A stretch of DNA of 53,332 nucleotides, from positions 1 to 53,332 of the forward strand of contig DAONSX010000010.1 of NCBI GenBank assembly GCA_035411425.1, read 5' to 3'. The notes under the pieces are model-generated. The model had not been told where the DNA came from. It ran no database searches and was given only the letters and a program-made list of their open reading frames with translations. Of the stretch, positions 1 through 8,276 are shown one piece after another. Made by a program: the position numbers and the translations under genes. The stretch's first letter is position 1; each line of letters opens with the position of its first letter. Source of the stretch: TTA-H9 sp002071415. Its GTDB lineage: Bacteria; Bacteroidota; Bacteroidia; Bacteroidales; TTA-H9.

Positions 1-40
1 CTTCTATCGAAAAGACTAACCTATTGTCAGTTTTATTATC

Positions 41-78
41 AAACTCTGATTATTTTTTCGATAATCAGAGTTTTTCTA
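41..78 (+). terminator. Rho-independent terminator
   Basis: A perfect 13-bp stem (41-53 with 61-73, arms AAACTCTGATTAT and its complement) encloses a 7-nt loop and is followed on the plus strand by TTTTTC. It would end a plus-strand gene lying to the left of the window. It could also act as a weaker bidirectional terminator for the minus-strand tRNA transcript. Confidence 0.7.
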
Positions 79-154
79 TTATTCTCGAACAGAAAGCTCG
101 TTGGGCTCTCTCCGATTATCTATAGATTTAGTGTCGATTTTCTGCGGTAGATAT

Positions 155-180
155 TAAAAAACTCCGATTTTCGACCGGAG
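155..180 (-). terminator. Terminator of tRNA-Lys
   Basis: Read on the minus strand, CTCCG (180-176) pairs with CGGAG (166-162) across a 9-nt loop and is followed at once by six T residues. It begins 9 nt after the 3' end of the tRNA-Lys gene on the same strand, so it most likely ends that transcript. Confidence 0.6.
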
Positions 181-188
181 AATTCAAG

Positions 189-261
189 TGACCACGCTGG
201 GATTCGAACCCAGGACCCCATCCTTAAAAGGGATGTGCTCTGCCTGCTGAGCTACGTAGTC
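189..261 (-). tRNA. tRNA-Lys (anticodon TTT)
   Basis: On the minus strand these 73 bases fold as a full cloverleaf. The acceptor arm GACTACG pairs with CGTGGTC (one G-T pair) and is followed by discriminator A. The D arm contains AGCTCAG...GAGC. The anticodon loop is CTTTTAA on a 5-bp stem, giving anticodon TTT, and the T arm contains GGTTCGAATCC. CCA is not encoded, so it must be added after transcription. The gene stands alone and is followed by its own hairpin terminator. Confidence 0.95.
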
Positions 262-373
262 GTGAGCACTGTTTTCTCTTTCGTTTTCGGGCGGCAAAAG
301 TAGCTATTTTTATTAAGTTATCAAAATTTGTGGATTGTTTTATTTAAAATTCAAAAAGGATTGACGGAAAAGA

Positions 374-994
374 TCAAAAGTCAATAGGACCCTTTCCTTC
401 TCTCACGATTATGATTTCATTGCTCGTACAATCCAGCACCGTCGAAGGTACATTGTCGCCATAGCCGCCATCTACCACAATATCCACCAATGTTTTATAT
501 TTTTCATAAATCAACTCGGGTTCGGTGGTGTATTCCAAAATTTCGTCCTCATCGCGGATCGAGGTGTTGGCTATCGGGTTGCCTAATTCACGCACAATGG
601 CACGAGCAATCTCATTGTCAGGAACTCTTATTCCTATGGTTTTTTTACGACTCTGGAAGATCCGCGGAACATTGCTATTGGCTTTGAGAATAAAGGTGTA
701 AGGCCCCGGCAAAAGACGCTTCATTACCTTGAAAATATGATTGGGAATAGGAAGACAATACTCTGATATTTGACTTAAGTCATGGCAAATAATAGAAAAC
801 TCGGCCTTTTCAACCTTTATTCCCTTGATTCTGGCCATTCTTTCCAGTGCTTTCGGGCTGTAAATATTGGCCCCCATCCCATAAACCGTATCGGTTGGAT
901 AAATAATCACCCCGTTCTCTCGCAAACATTCGACAATCTTCTGAATGTGGCGAGGATTAGGATTTTGTTCATATAATTTCAACAGCATACTCAT
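374..994 (-). CDS. L-threonylcarbamoyladenylate synthase family protein (TsaC/YciO/Sua5)
   Basis: A 206-residue single-domain protein of the YrdC/Sua5 fold. Family members condense threonine, bicarbonate and ATP to threonylcarbamoyl-AMP for the t6A modification of ANN-decoding tRNAs. The hallmark PTDTVYG motif lies at about residues 33-39, and the segments LLPGPYTFIL and GIRVPDN match the conserved core. The usual SAN(x)SG segment reads IANTS here, so the protein may belong to the YciO-like subgroup, whose role is less certain. It lies 56 nt downstream of the AlgH-like gene on the same strand and is probably cotranscribed with it. The partner enzyme TsaD is encoded at 7116-8138. No other function is suggested by the sequence. 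Confidence 0.85.
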   Translation of the reverse strand: MSMLLKLYEQNPNPRHIQKIVECLRENGVIIYPTDTVYGMGANIYSPKALERMARIKGIKVEKAEFSIICHDLSQISEYCLPIPNHIFKVMKRLLPGPYTFILKANSNVPRIFQSRKKTIGIRVPDNEIARAIVRELGNPIANTSIRDEDEILEYTTEPELIYEKYKTLVDIVVDGGYGDNVPSTVLDCTSNEIIIVREGKGPIDF

Positions 995-1050
995 GACATT
1001 TTGGTTTTAAAATAAAATGCAAAAATTATCGATTTCAAGAAACAGGTAAA

Positions 1051-1641
1051 TTAATTTGTCTGGGGATTTTGGGGAAAATTCACCCAGTAAGCATAATGTT
1101 CTCCCATGTTTCTTAGCAGGTTTGCCCAGAGTTTCGAGGGTGGAGTATTCAAGATAAAACGAGTGGAAGCAGAGGTCACTATCCATGAATTCTGCTTCAG
1201 TTCTCCTTCGAGTTGTTTTGGAGCCCATCCACTGTATCCCAGATAGAAAATAACCTCTTCGCTTTGTGCTTCTCCATTTTCTATCATAGCCCAGAGTTGG
1301 TCGGTATCACCTCCCCACCACAGTCCCGGAATGACTTCCAGGCTCCCATCCAGTTTCTCTCCGATGGTATGAAGATAAAATATCTGTGTGGAGTGGACAG
1401 GGCCACCTAAAAAAACTTTAGCTCCAAACGTAGGCATCCCTTTCACAATTTCATGAATTTGAACCTGAACCTGCTTGTTCAAAATCAATCCAAACGAACC
1501 TTCTTCGCCATGTCCGGCCAATAAGACTACCGACCTGCCAAAATAGGCATCCCCCAGGAAAGGTTCGGCTATCAATAGCTTCCCTGCCTCGGGCTTCACC
1601 TCATTGTACCTTATAGTCAGTATCTTATCCAACTTGTTCAT
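1051..1641 (-). CDS. YqgE/AlgH family protein
   Basis: A 196-residue protein of the AlgH/YqgE (former UPF0301) family. Its opening is typical: GKLLIAEPFLGDAYFGRSVV, then GSFGLILNK and a VFLGGPV segment. The terminal region contains YLGYSGWAPKQLEGEL, another family hallmark. No signal peptide or membrane segment is visible, so it should be cytosolic. The biochemical function of the family is not firmly known; the old link to alginate regulation in Pseudomonas does not transfer. It is transcribed divergently from murL across a 96-nt gap and is followed by the TsaC-like gene on the same strand. Confidence 0.88.
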   Translation of the reverse strand: MNKLDKILTIRYNEVKPEAGKLLIAEPFLGDAYFGRSVVLLAGHGEEGSFGLILNKQVQVQIHEIVKGMPTFGAKVFLGGPVHSTQIFYLHTIGEKLDGSLEVIPGLWWGGDTDQLWAMIENGEAQSEEVIFYLGYSGWAPKQLEGELKQNSWIVTSASTRFILNTPPSKLWANLLRNMGEHYAYWVNFPQNPQTN

Positions 1642-1665
1642 CTTAGTGTGATGGGCTTTTCTTTA

Positions 1666-1673
1666 TATCTTTG
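1666..1673 (+). promoter_or_regulatory. Candidate -7 promoter element for murL-murD2
   Basis: TATCTTTG matches the Bacteroidota -7 consensus TAnnTTTG and lies 64 nt before the murL start codon in the divergent gap. A -33 element is poor (TTAG about 20 nt upstream), so the call rests mainly on the -7 match and its position. Confidence 0.35.
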
Positions 1674-1737
1674 GACGCTCATTTTAAAAAAGGTTGCCTG
1701 ATTCGCTGTTAAATTTTCAAAAAATATACCAAAATTT

Positions 1738-3138
1738 ATGTATATTCAACATCGCAATGATGATTTCATAGCCCTTCGTAAAAAATTCCCCCAGTTTTCG
1801 TTCGATTCATTCGCCATTCATCATGAAAAGGATAAAATCGACTTTGCATATTCTTTCAGCATTAGCGATCGGTATTTTTTCGAACCCAAAATTATAATCC
1901 CCATCAAGCCATTTTTCAAAATCAAGGAATTGAATCCCGAACATCTCAATATTCTTGCCTTTCATGTCGGAATGATCGAACTGATAAGTTATTGGAAAGC
2001 AAGCTGTTCTCCTTTGATAAAGATAAAGCCTTTTCAATTAAATGCCGATCAGATTAAATGGTGGAAGAATCTTTATTACAATGGATTGGGAGAATTTTTC
2101 TATCGCAATAATATACAGGTTGATTCAGAGGATTTTGTAGAAATACAATGTGAAAGTCAGAAAGATATTTCTTCCATCAGTTTCAATGGCAATGAGGGTT
2201 ATATCATCCCTATAGGAGGCGGTAAAGATTCGGTCGTAACGCTCGAACTATTGAAAAAACTGCATCTACCCCTTGTCCCCTTTATCATCAATCCTCGCGA
2301 GGCCACAACCGAAACTGCACGTCAGGCAGGATTCCGCGATGAAAATGTTTTTACCGTCTATCGTACCATACATCCTTTGCTCCTTCAACTCAACGACCAG
2401 GGCTTTCTGAATGGGCATACCCCTTTTTCGGCTTTATTGGCTTTTTATACATTGCTGGCATCATATATCAGTGGAATTCCCCGGATAGCGCTTTCGAACG
2501 AATCGAGCGCCAACGAGAGCACGGTTGCTGGAACACTTATCAATCACCAATATTCCAAATCGTTTCAGTTCGAAAATGATTTCAGAAACTACGTTCATAA
2601 ATACCTTGATCCTGGACTGAATTACTTCAGTTTTCTCCGACCATTGAATGAACTGCAGATTGCAGGTATATTTTCGCGATTTCCACATTATCATTCCATT
2701 TTCAGAAGCTGCAATGTAGGTAGCAAAACCAATAGATGGTGTGGCCATTGCCCTAAATGTCTCTTCGCATGGATTATACTGGAGCCTTTTTTAGGTCATT
2801 CATATCTCGAAAAAATCTTTGGAACCGATCTGATGAATGAGCCTTCGCTGGAGGGAACACTCAAAGAACTGGCAGGCTATGGCGATATGAAACCTTTCGA
2901 ATGCATCGGAACGATAGAAGAAGTCAAATTAGCCCTTTCGGTGAGTATTACAAAAAGGCCTGAACCTTTACCCCTTCTGCTTGAGATTGCCTCACATTTC
3001 GAGCTGCCTTCACACGAAATTCTCCATAGCTTTGTAAAAAATTTGAATCCTGATCATTTCCTCAATCCAGAGGAATTAAGCCTTTTAAAGCAAGCAATTT
3101 ATGAATTGGGAAAAGCTGAAGAACCTGCTCGGAAATAA
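1738..3138 (+). CDS. murL: UDP-MurNAc-L-Ala-L-Glu epimerase (MurL-like)
   Basis: A 466-residue cytosolic protein. It has a PP-loop-like ATP-binding motif GGGKDS at residues 160-165 and a cysteine cluster CGHCPKC at 335-341. Between them are the conserved segments PFIINPR, SNESSANEST and FRSCNVGSKTNRW. I recognise this layout as the MurL family, first characterised in Xanthomonas oryzae. There it uses ATP to epimerise the terminal L-Glu of UDP-MurNAc-L-Ala-L-Glu to D-Glu, releasing AMP and pyrophosphate. The assignment is strongly supported by the next gene, a MurD paralogue that overlaps it by 38 nt, as expected for the murL-murD2 pair. The family is easily misannotated as a hypothetical or alpha-hydrolase-type PP-loop protein. 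What is inferred, not seen, is substrate specificity. Confidence 0.8.
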   Translation: MYIQHRNDDFIALRKKFPQFSFDSFAIHHEKDKIDFAYSFSISDRYFFEPKIIIPIKPFFKIKELNPEHLNILAFHVGMIELISYWKASCSPLIKIKPFQLNADQIKWWKNLYYNGLGEFFYRNNIQVDSEDFVEIQCESQKDISSISFNGNEGYIIPIGGGKDSVVTLELLKKLHLPLVPFIINPREATTETARQAGFRDENVFTVYRTIHPLLLQLNDQGFLNGHTPFSALLAFYTLLASYISGIPRIALSNESSANESTVAGTLINHQYSKSFQFENDFRNYVHKYLDPGLNYFSFLRPLNELQIAGIFSRFPHYHSIFRSCNVGSKTNRWCGHCPKCLFAWIILEPFLGHSYLEKIFGTDLMNEPSLEGTLKELAGYGDMKPFECIGTIEEVKLALSVSITKRPEPLPLLLEIASHFELPSHEILHSFVKNLNPDHFLNPEELSLLKQAIYELGKAEEPARK

Positions 3139-4486
3139 AACCCTGTGCATTTTGGGTTTTGGTCGTGAGGGTAAGGCTACACTCGATTTTTTACTGCAAC
3201 ATTTTTCGGGCGATATCGTAGTGGCCGATATGAATCCCGAAACAAAGAATTATCTATCTTCCTATCATTCTTCTCATTTATTAATTCAAACCGGAGAACA
3301 TTATCTGGATGAGGTGAATCATTGTGATCTGATTATCAAAACTCCAGGCATACCGAGATCGGAACTCAGAGGAAAAATCGACTTGCGAAAAATAACTTCT
3401 CAGGCTGATTTGTTTCTCAGTATCTTCTCATCTCAGGTTACGGGTGTTACTGGCACCAAAGGCAAAAGCACCACCAGCAGTTTGATTCATCACATATTTT
3501 CATCGGCGGGCAAACATAGCGTTTTATTGGGGAATATTGGTACGCCGGCCATGAGCCTGTTTGACAAGATAAGACCCGAGACCTCAGTCGTTTTCGAACT
3601 TTCATCCCATCAGCTCGAAGACGTAGGCCACTCACCACATATAAGCCTTCTCTTGAATATTTTCGAGGAGCACCTCGACCATTATTCGTCTTTCGAAGAG
3701 TATCGTCAAGCCAAATACAATATCACTCGTTATCAAAAGTCTGATGATGTTCTTATATACCATTCAGATAATAGTCATTTGCAGAATTCGGTCATTAATA
3801 TAAAATCGAAAGCCATTCTTATGCCTTATTCCATGGAATACAAACAGGGAATGGCAGCCTGGTGGGAAAAAGATATCATCTGTATAATTGATGGAAACGA
3901 AACAAGAAGAATCGTTCCGGAAGGGCCACTGATGTTACGCGGCGAACATAACCGCTCGAATATTCTGGCTGCGTGCACGGCCTGCCTGTTAAATAAGATT
4001 CCCGAAAAAATTATCGGGCATGCTTTACCTCTTTTCGAACCTCTGCCCCACAGATTGGAATATGTAGGCCACATCGACGGAAAACATTTTTACAACGATT
4101 CTATTGCAACTATTCCAGAGGCTACCATTGCCGCTATTCACACCCTTGGAAAAGTAGATACGTTGATCGTCGGTGGTTACAACCGAGGAATCAACTACGA
4201 ACACCTCATCGAATTTCTGGCTGAATCCGAAGTTTTCCATTTAATGCTCATAGGAGAAGTAGGAAAAATTATCGAGGAAGGCTTAAGATCAACCCGTTTT
4301 AACGGAGAAATAAGATTTTACAATGATTTCGAGCAACTTGTCGAAGACGCTATTCTTATTACACCCGAAGGCGGCACTTGTCTTCTTTCACCGGCAGCAG
4401 CAAGTTACGATAGATTCATAAATTTCGAAGAAAGAGGGAATCTTTTCAAAAATATTGTTCTATCTTATTCTAGAGGGATGAAATAA
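3101..4486 (+). CDS. murD2: UDP-MurNAc-L-alanine--L-glutamate ligase (MurD2-like)
   Basis: A 461-residue Mur ligase. It has an N-terminal Rossmann-like domain (CILGFGREGKATLDFL), the ATP-binding loop GTKGKSTT at 118-125, the central-domain segment HLDHYSSFEEYRQAK and a C-terminal domain with HRLEYVG and LLSPAAASYDRF. It resembles MurD but is clearly a second copy, because a canonical murD sits in the dcw cluster at 38181-39521. The start codon lies inside the end of murL, so the two are probably translationally coupled. In Xanthomonas the equivalent enzyme adds L-Glu, not D-Glu, to UDP-MurNAc-L-Ala, after which MurL epimerises it. That specificity is inferred here from gene context, because residues that select L- from D-Glu cannot be judged by eye. 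Confidence 0.8.
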   Translation: MNWEKLKNLLGNKTLCILGFGREGKATLDFLLQHFSGDIVVADMNPETKNYLSSYHSSHLLIQTGEHYLDEVNHCDLIIKTPGIPRSELRGKIDLRKITSQADLFLSIFSSQVTGVTGTKGKSTTSSLIHHIFSSAGKHSVLLGNIGTPAMSLFDKIRPETSVVFELSSHQLEDVGHSPHISLLLNIFEEHLDHYSSFEEYRQAKYNITRYQKSDDVLIYHSDNSHLQNSVINIKSKAILMPYSMEYKQGMAAWWEKDIICIIDGNETRRIVPEGPLMLRGEHNRSNILAACTACLLNKIPEKIIGHALPLFEPLPHRLEYVGHIDGKHFYNDSIATIPEATIAAIHTLGKVDTLIVGGYNRGINYEHLIEFLAESEVFHLMLIGEVGKIIEEGLRSTRFNGEIRFYNDFEQLVEDAILITPEGGTCLLSPAAASYDRFINFEERGNLFKNIVLSYSRGMK

Positions 4487-4615
4487 AATATTTATGGCAT
4501 ATTTATTGAAATTATCCAGCCGACTACCAGTCTATCACTCTAAAGAACGCATACCAGCCACTCTACCGGAATTTGCGGGAGGGGGCAGGTTTTTATCTGA
4601 CAAAATGGCAATTCT

Positions 4616-7072
4616 ATGAAAATCTATGATACACCTTACTTACTTTCTGATTTAATAGAGGGGAATGTAGAGTTTATTCCATTATTAAATGGCGATTCAG
4701 GGTCGAATCTTCAAAACGAACCATTGCCCGAAGAATTATCCATACTTCCGCTTCGTAACATGGTTCTGTTTCCTGGCGTTGTTCTGCCCATTACCGTAGG
4801 ACGTAGTAAATCCATTCGGCTTGTAAAAGAAAACTATAAGCAAAACAGGTTTATTGGGGTCGTAGCCCAACGAAATGCCGATACCGAAGATCCCGACTTC
4901 AATGATCTGTATACTACAGGCACACTAGCACAAATCATGAAAGTCCTGCAAATGCCCGACGGGTCGACCAATGTCATCATTCAGGGGAAACAACGTTTCG
5001 TAATTACTGAAACCCTACTCACAGAACCCTATCATACGGCCAAGGTTAAAGCTTTCGAAGAAGAACCCTTCGATGTGAACGACCAAACCAGCCAGGCAGT
5101 GTTTGCATCTATTAAAGACTTAGCCTTGCAAATAATTCAGAAATCGAACAATATTCCTGCAGAAGCTGCATTTGCACTTCAAAATATTGAAAATCCCAAT
5201 TTTCTTATCAATTTCATTGCTTCCAATCTATCCATCGATTTAAATCAGAAACAACGCTTATTAGAATCGAATAATCTTCTGCATCGAGCTCACGAAGTTT
5301 TAGCTTTCCTTAGCCACGAAGTGCAGATGATCGACTTAAAGAATGAAATTCAGAACAAGGTAAAAGCCGAACTCGACAAGCAGCAGCGCGATTACATATT
5401 GCAGCAGCAGATGAAAACCATACAGGAAGAGCTTGGAGACGACCCCAACAAAAGGTTGATCGGGGAATTAAAGGAAAAAGCTACTGCAAAAAATTGGCTC
5501 CCTCAGGTGGCCGAAGTCTTCGAGCGTGAATTGAGTAAGTTGCAGCGTATGCATAGTGCTTCGGCAGAATATTCCGTACAGGTGAATTATCTGGAAACTC
5601 TGGTAGACTTACCATGGAATGATTTTACGGTTGACAATCTCGACCTCGGCAGGGCACGACGAATTCTCGACGAAGACCACTTTGGGCTGCAAAAAGTAAA
5701 GAATCGTCTATTAGAATATTTAGCCGTTCTAAAATTGAAAAGCGATACCAAATCTCCCATACTTTGTTTGGTAGGGCCACCGGGTGTAGGGAAAACTTCC
5801 TTAGGAAAATCGCTTGCCCGCGCACTGGAAAGAAAGTATGTCCGCATGTCACTGGGAGGACTACGCGATGAGGCTGAAATACGCGGGCATCGGAAAACTT
5901 ATGTCGGTGCTATGCCCGGTAGAATTATTCAACAGCTAAAGAAAGCCCGGTCATCTAATCCGGTTTTTGTGCTCGATGAAATTGACAAAGTGAGTGGAAA
6001 CAACATCAATGGTGATCCCGAAGCTGCTTTGCTCGAGGTACTCGACCCTGAACAGAACAAAGCATTCTACGATAATTTTCTCGAACTCGATTTCGATCTT
6101 TCGGGAGTAATGTTCATAGCTACAGCCAATACTATGGCTACCGTTCATCCTGCATTGCGTGACCGCATGGAAATCATCGAGATACCTGGATATTTGCTCG
6201 AAGAAAAGATTCAGATAGCCCAGAGGCATCTCATTCCTAAACAGCTGGCCGAACATGGATTCAAAAAAAACCAGCTCCAGTTCGATGATAAAACCATAGC
6301 GTTAATTATCGAACAATACACCCGCGAAAGTGGAGTAAGATTGCTCGAAAAGAACATTGCCAAAGTAATACGTCATCATGCCATGCTGCTGGCCGAAAAC
6401 AAAAGAATTCACAAAAAAGTGAGTCCCAAATTAGTAGAAGAAATTCTCGGAGTTCCCATTTTTCATCAAGAAACAGCCATCGACAACAATGTAGCTGGGG
6501 TAGTTACCGGATTAGCTTGGACTCCTGCAGGAGGCGAGGTTATGTTTATCGAAGTGAGCCTAAGCCGTGGTGATGGGAAATTTTCGATGACGGGAAATCT
6601 CGGAGACGTAATGAAGGAATCGGCCACTTTAGCATTTGAGTATTTAAAGGCTCATGCAGCTGATCTGGATATCGACAGCAATGTTTTCAAAACTTGGAAT
6701 GTGCATATACACGTTCCCGAAGGTGCTACACCCAAAGACGGTCCTTCGGCAGGAATTAGCATGTTTACTGCTCTGGCATCCGCATTTACACAACGAAAAG
6801 TTAAACCTCGGCTTGCTATGACCGGAGAAATTACATTGAGGGGAAAAGTACTCCCGGTAGGGGGTATAAGAGAAAAAATTCTGGCAGCAAAAAGAGCCAG
6901 ATACACCGATATTATCCTTCCTTCAGTCAACCAACATGACCTGAAGGAAATCGAACCTTCCTATATCGAAGGGCTTCAACTTCACTTTGTGGATGATATG
7001 AAAACCGTGCTTCAACTGGCTTTATTGCCCGAGAAAGTCGAAAAACCCCTGAATTTATCAGTGGAAAAATAA
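4616..7072 (+). CDS. lon: ATP-dependent Lon protease
   Basis: An 818-residue LonA-type protease, a homohexameric cytosolic enzyme that degrades misfolded and regulatory proteins. The N-terminal substrate-binding (LAN) domain runs from about residue 40 (LPLRNMVLFPGVVLPITVG). A coiled-coil linker follows, then the AAA+ domain with Walker A GPPGVGKT at 387-394 and Walker B FVLDEIDK. The protease domain carries the catalytic dyad Ser711 (DGPSAGIS) and Lys754 (GGIREKILAAK), spaced 43 residues apart as in E. coli Lon. The length is normal for Bacteroidota. The gene stands alone downstream of murD2 after a 129-nt gap; no heat-shock element was recognised. Confidence 0.97.
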   Translation: MKIYDTPYLLSDLIEGNVEFIPLLNGDSGSNLQNEPLPEELSILPLRNMVLFPGVVLPITVGRSKSIRLVKENYKQNRFIGVVAQRNADTEDPDFNDLYTTGTLAQIMKVLQMPDGSTNVIIQGKQRFVITETLLTEPYHTAKVKAFEEEPFDVNDQTSQAVFASIKDLALQIIQKSNNIPAEAAFALQNIENPNFLINFIASNLSIDLNQKQRLLESNNLLHRAHEVLAFLSHEVQMIDLKNEIQNKVKAELDKQQRDYILQQQMKTIQEELGDDPNKRLIGELKEKATAKNWLPQVAEVFERELSKLQRMHSASAEYSVQVNYLETLVDLPWNDFTVDNLDLGRARRILDEDHFGLQKVKNRLLEYLAVLKLKSDTKSPILCLVGPPGVGKTSLGKSLARALERKYVRMSLGGLRDEAEIRGHRKTYVGAMPGRIIQQLKKARSSNPVFVLDEIDKVSGNNINGDPEAALLEVLDPEQNKAFYDNFLELDFDLSGVMFIATANTMATVHPALRDRMEIIEIPGYLLEEKIQIAQRHLIPKQLAEHGFKKNQLQFDDKTIALIIEQYTRESGVRLLEKNIAKVIRHHAMLLAENKRIHKKVSPKLVEEILGVPIFHQETAIDNNVAGVVTGLAWTPAGGEVMFIEVSLSRGDGKFSMTGNLGDVMKESATLAFEYLKAHAADLDIDSNVFKTWNVHIHVPEGATPKDGPSAGISMFTALASAFTQRKVKPRLAMTGEITLRGKVLPVGGIREKILAAKRARYTDIILPSVNQHDLKEIEPSYIEGLQLHFVDDMKTVLQLALLPEKVEKPLNLSVEK

Positions 7073-7115
7073 AATTCTCATTTTCGTTGAAGAAAAATCA
7101 CATCGAAGGGTGTTA

Positions 7116-8138
7116 TTATTGCATCCGGCTTCGGGCATAAGGAATAGCATCTTGCATAGAATAATCTCCTTTCAGATATTTCAAATAACCCGAAATAGCA
7201 ATCATAGCAGCATTATCGGTAGTAAATGCAAATTCAGGGATATAGACATTCCATGCCCCTTCCTGACCTGCACGAATTAATGCCTCACGGAGTCCAGAAT
7301 TGGCCGAAACTCCACCAGCAATGGCTACTTCGGTTATACCGGTGATCTCCACTGCCTTCTTCAACTTTTCCATTAAGATATCGACGATGGATTTTTGAAT
7401 GGAAGCGCATAAATCATCGAGATATTCCGAAATAAACGAAGGATTTTCTTTCAGACGGTCGCGTAAAAAATACAGGAAGGAAGTTTTCAAGCCGCTAAAG
7501 CTAAAATCGAGACCAGCAATCAGGGGTTTAGCAAAAGAAAAAGCCATAGGATTTCCCTTACGAGCATGTCGATCGATTACAGGCCCCCCCGGATAAGGCA
7601 ATCCCATGATTTTAGCGGCCTTATCGAAAGTTTCACCTGCGGCATCGTCGATCGTACGTCCCATTATTTTCATCTTATCGTAATCGTCGACTTTTACGAT
7701 TTGCGTATGACCTCCCGAAACGGTAAGACATAGAAAGGGAAAAGATGGGACTCGATGTTTGCAGCCAGGTTTCCGGATGAAATGAGATAGGATATGTGCC
7801 TGCATGTGGTCGCAACCCGTCATAGGAATACCAAGGGCCAACGCAAAGGCTTTGGCAAAAGAAACCCCCACCAGAAGTGAACCCAACAAACCTGGCCCTT
7901 GCGTAAATGCTACAAGCTGAATTTGCTGTGGAGTAAGTTTAGCCTGCCAAATAGCCTGATCCACAACAGGAATAATGCTCTGCTGATGTGCCCTCGAAGC
8001 CAATTCGGGTACCACACCACCAAACTTGTAATGGATCTCCTGATTGGCAATTACATTACTTAGCAATAAATCGTCACGGAGCACAGCAGCCGAAGTATCA
8101 TCACACGAAGATTCAATCCCCAATATATAAATACTCAT
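7116..8138 (-). CDS. tsaD: tRNA N6-adenosine threonylcarbamoyltransferase TsaD
   Basis: A 340-residue ASKHA-fold protein that transfers the threonylcarbamoyl group from TC-AMP to A37 of ANN-decoding tRNAs, working with TsaB and TsaE. The N-terminal GIESSCDDTS motif is intact. The metal-binding histidines are H111 and H115 in DHMQAHILSH, and the C-terminal Asp308 lies in FTTDNAAMIA. GGVVPELASRAH and SGGHTQI are also family signatures. It converges with lon and is divergent from the hydrolase gene at 8277. A TsaC-like gene lies at 374-994, but TsaB and TsaE are not in the window. Confidence 0.97.
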   Translation of the reverse strand: MSIYILGIESSCDDTSAAVLRDDLLLSNVIANQEIHYKFGGVVPELASRAHQQSIIPVVDQAIWQAKLTPQQIQLVAFTQGPGLLGSLLVGVSFAKAFALALGIPMTGCDHMQAHILSHFIRKPGCKHRVPSFPFLCLTVSGGHTQIVKVDDYDKMKIMGRTIDDAAGETFDKAAKIMGLPYPGGPVIDRHARKGNPMAFSFAKPLIAGLDFSFSGLKTSFLYFLRDRLKENPSFISEYLDDLCASIQKSIVDILMEKLKKAVEITGITEVAIAGGVSANSGLREALIRAGQEGAWNVYIPEFAFTTDNAAMIAISGYLKYLKGDYSMQDAIPYARSRMQ

Positions 8139-8173
8139 CGCTCATCATTAATCTGTTTTTATCATTAAACCTA

Positions 8174-8201
8174 CAAAATTAGAACATATCTACCTAACAA
8201 A
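8174..8201 (-). promoter_or_regulatory. Candidate tsaD promoter
   Basis: On the minus strand TTTG (8201-8198), a 16-nt spacer and TAATTTTG (8181-8174) resemble the Bacteroidota -33/-7 pair TTTG / TAnnTTTG. The -7 box ends 35 nt before the tsaD start codon. The spacer is slightly short. Confidence 0.4.
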
Positions 8202-8276
8202 ATTTAATAGTTCTACCATAAAACATTGCTTTACGAATGCAGTTGTTATTATTTTGCACTTCCTAAGCATAAGTAT

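Noticed and set aside
3101..4486. MurD-like gene as a decayed duplicate of dcw murD
   Set aside because: All Mur ligase motifs are intact, the frame is unbroken and it is coupled to murL, so it is a distinct functional gene and not a pseudogene.
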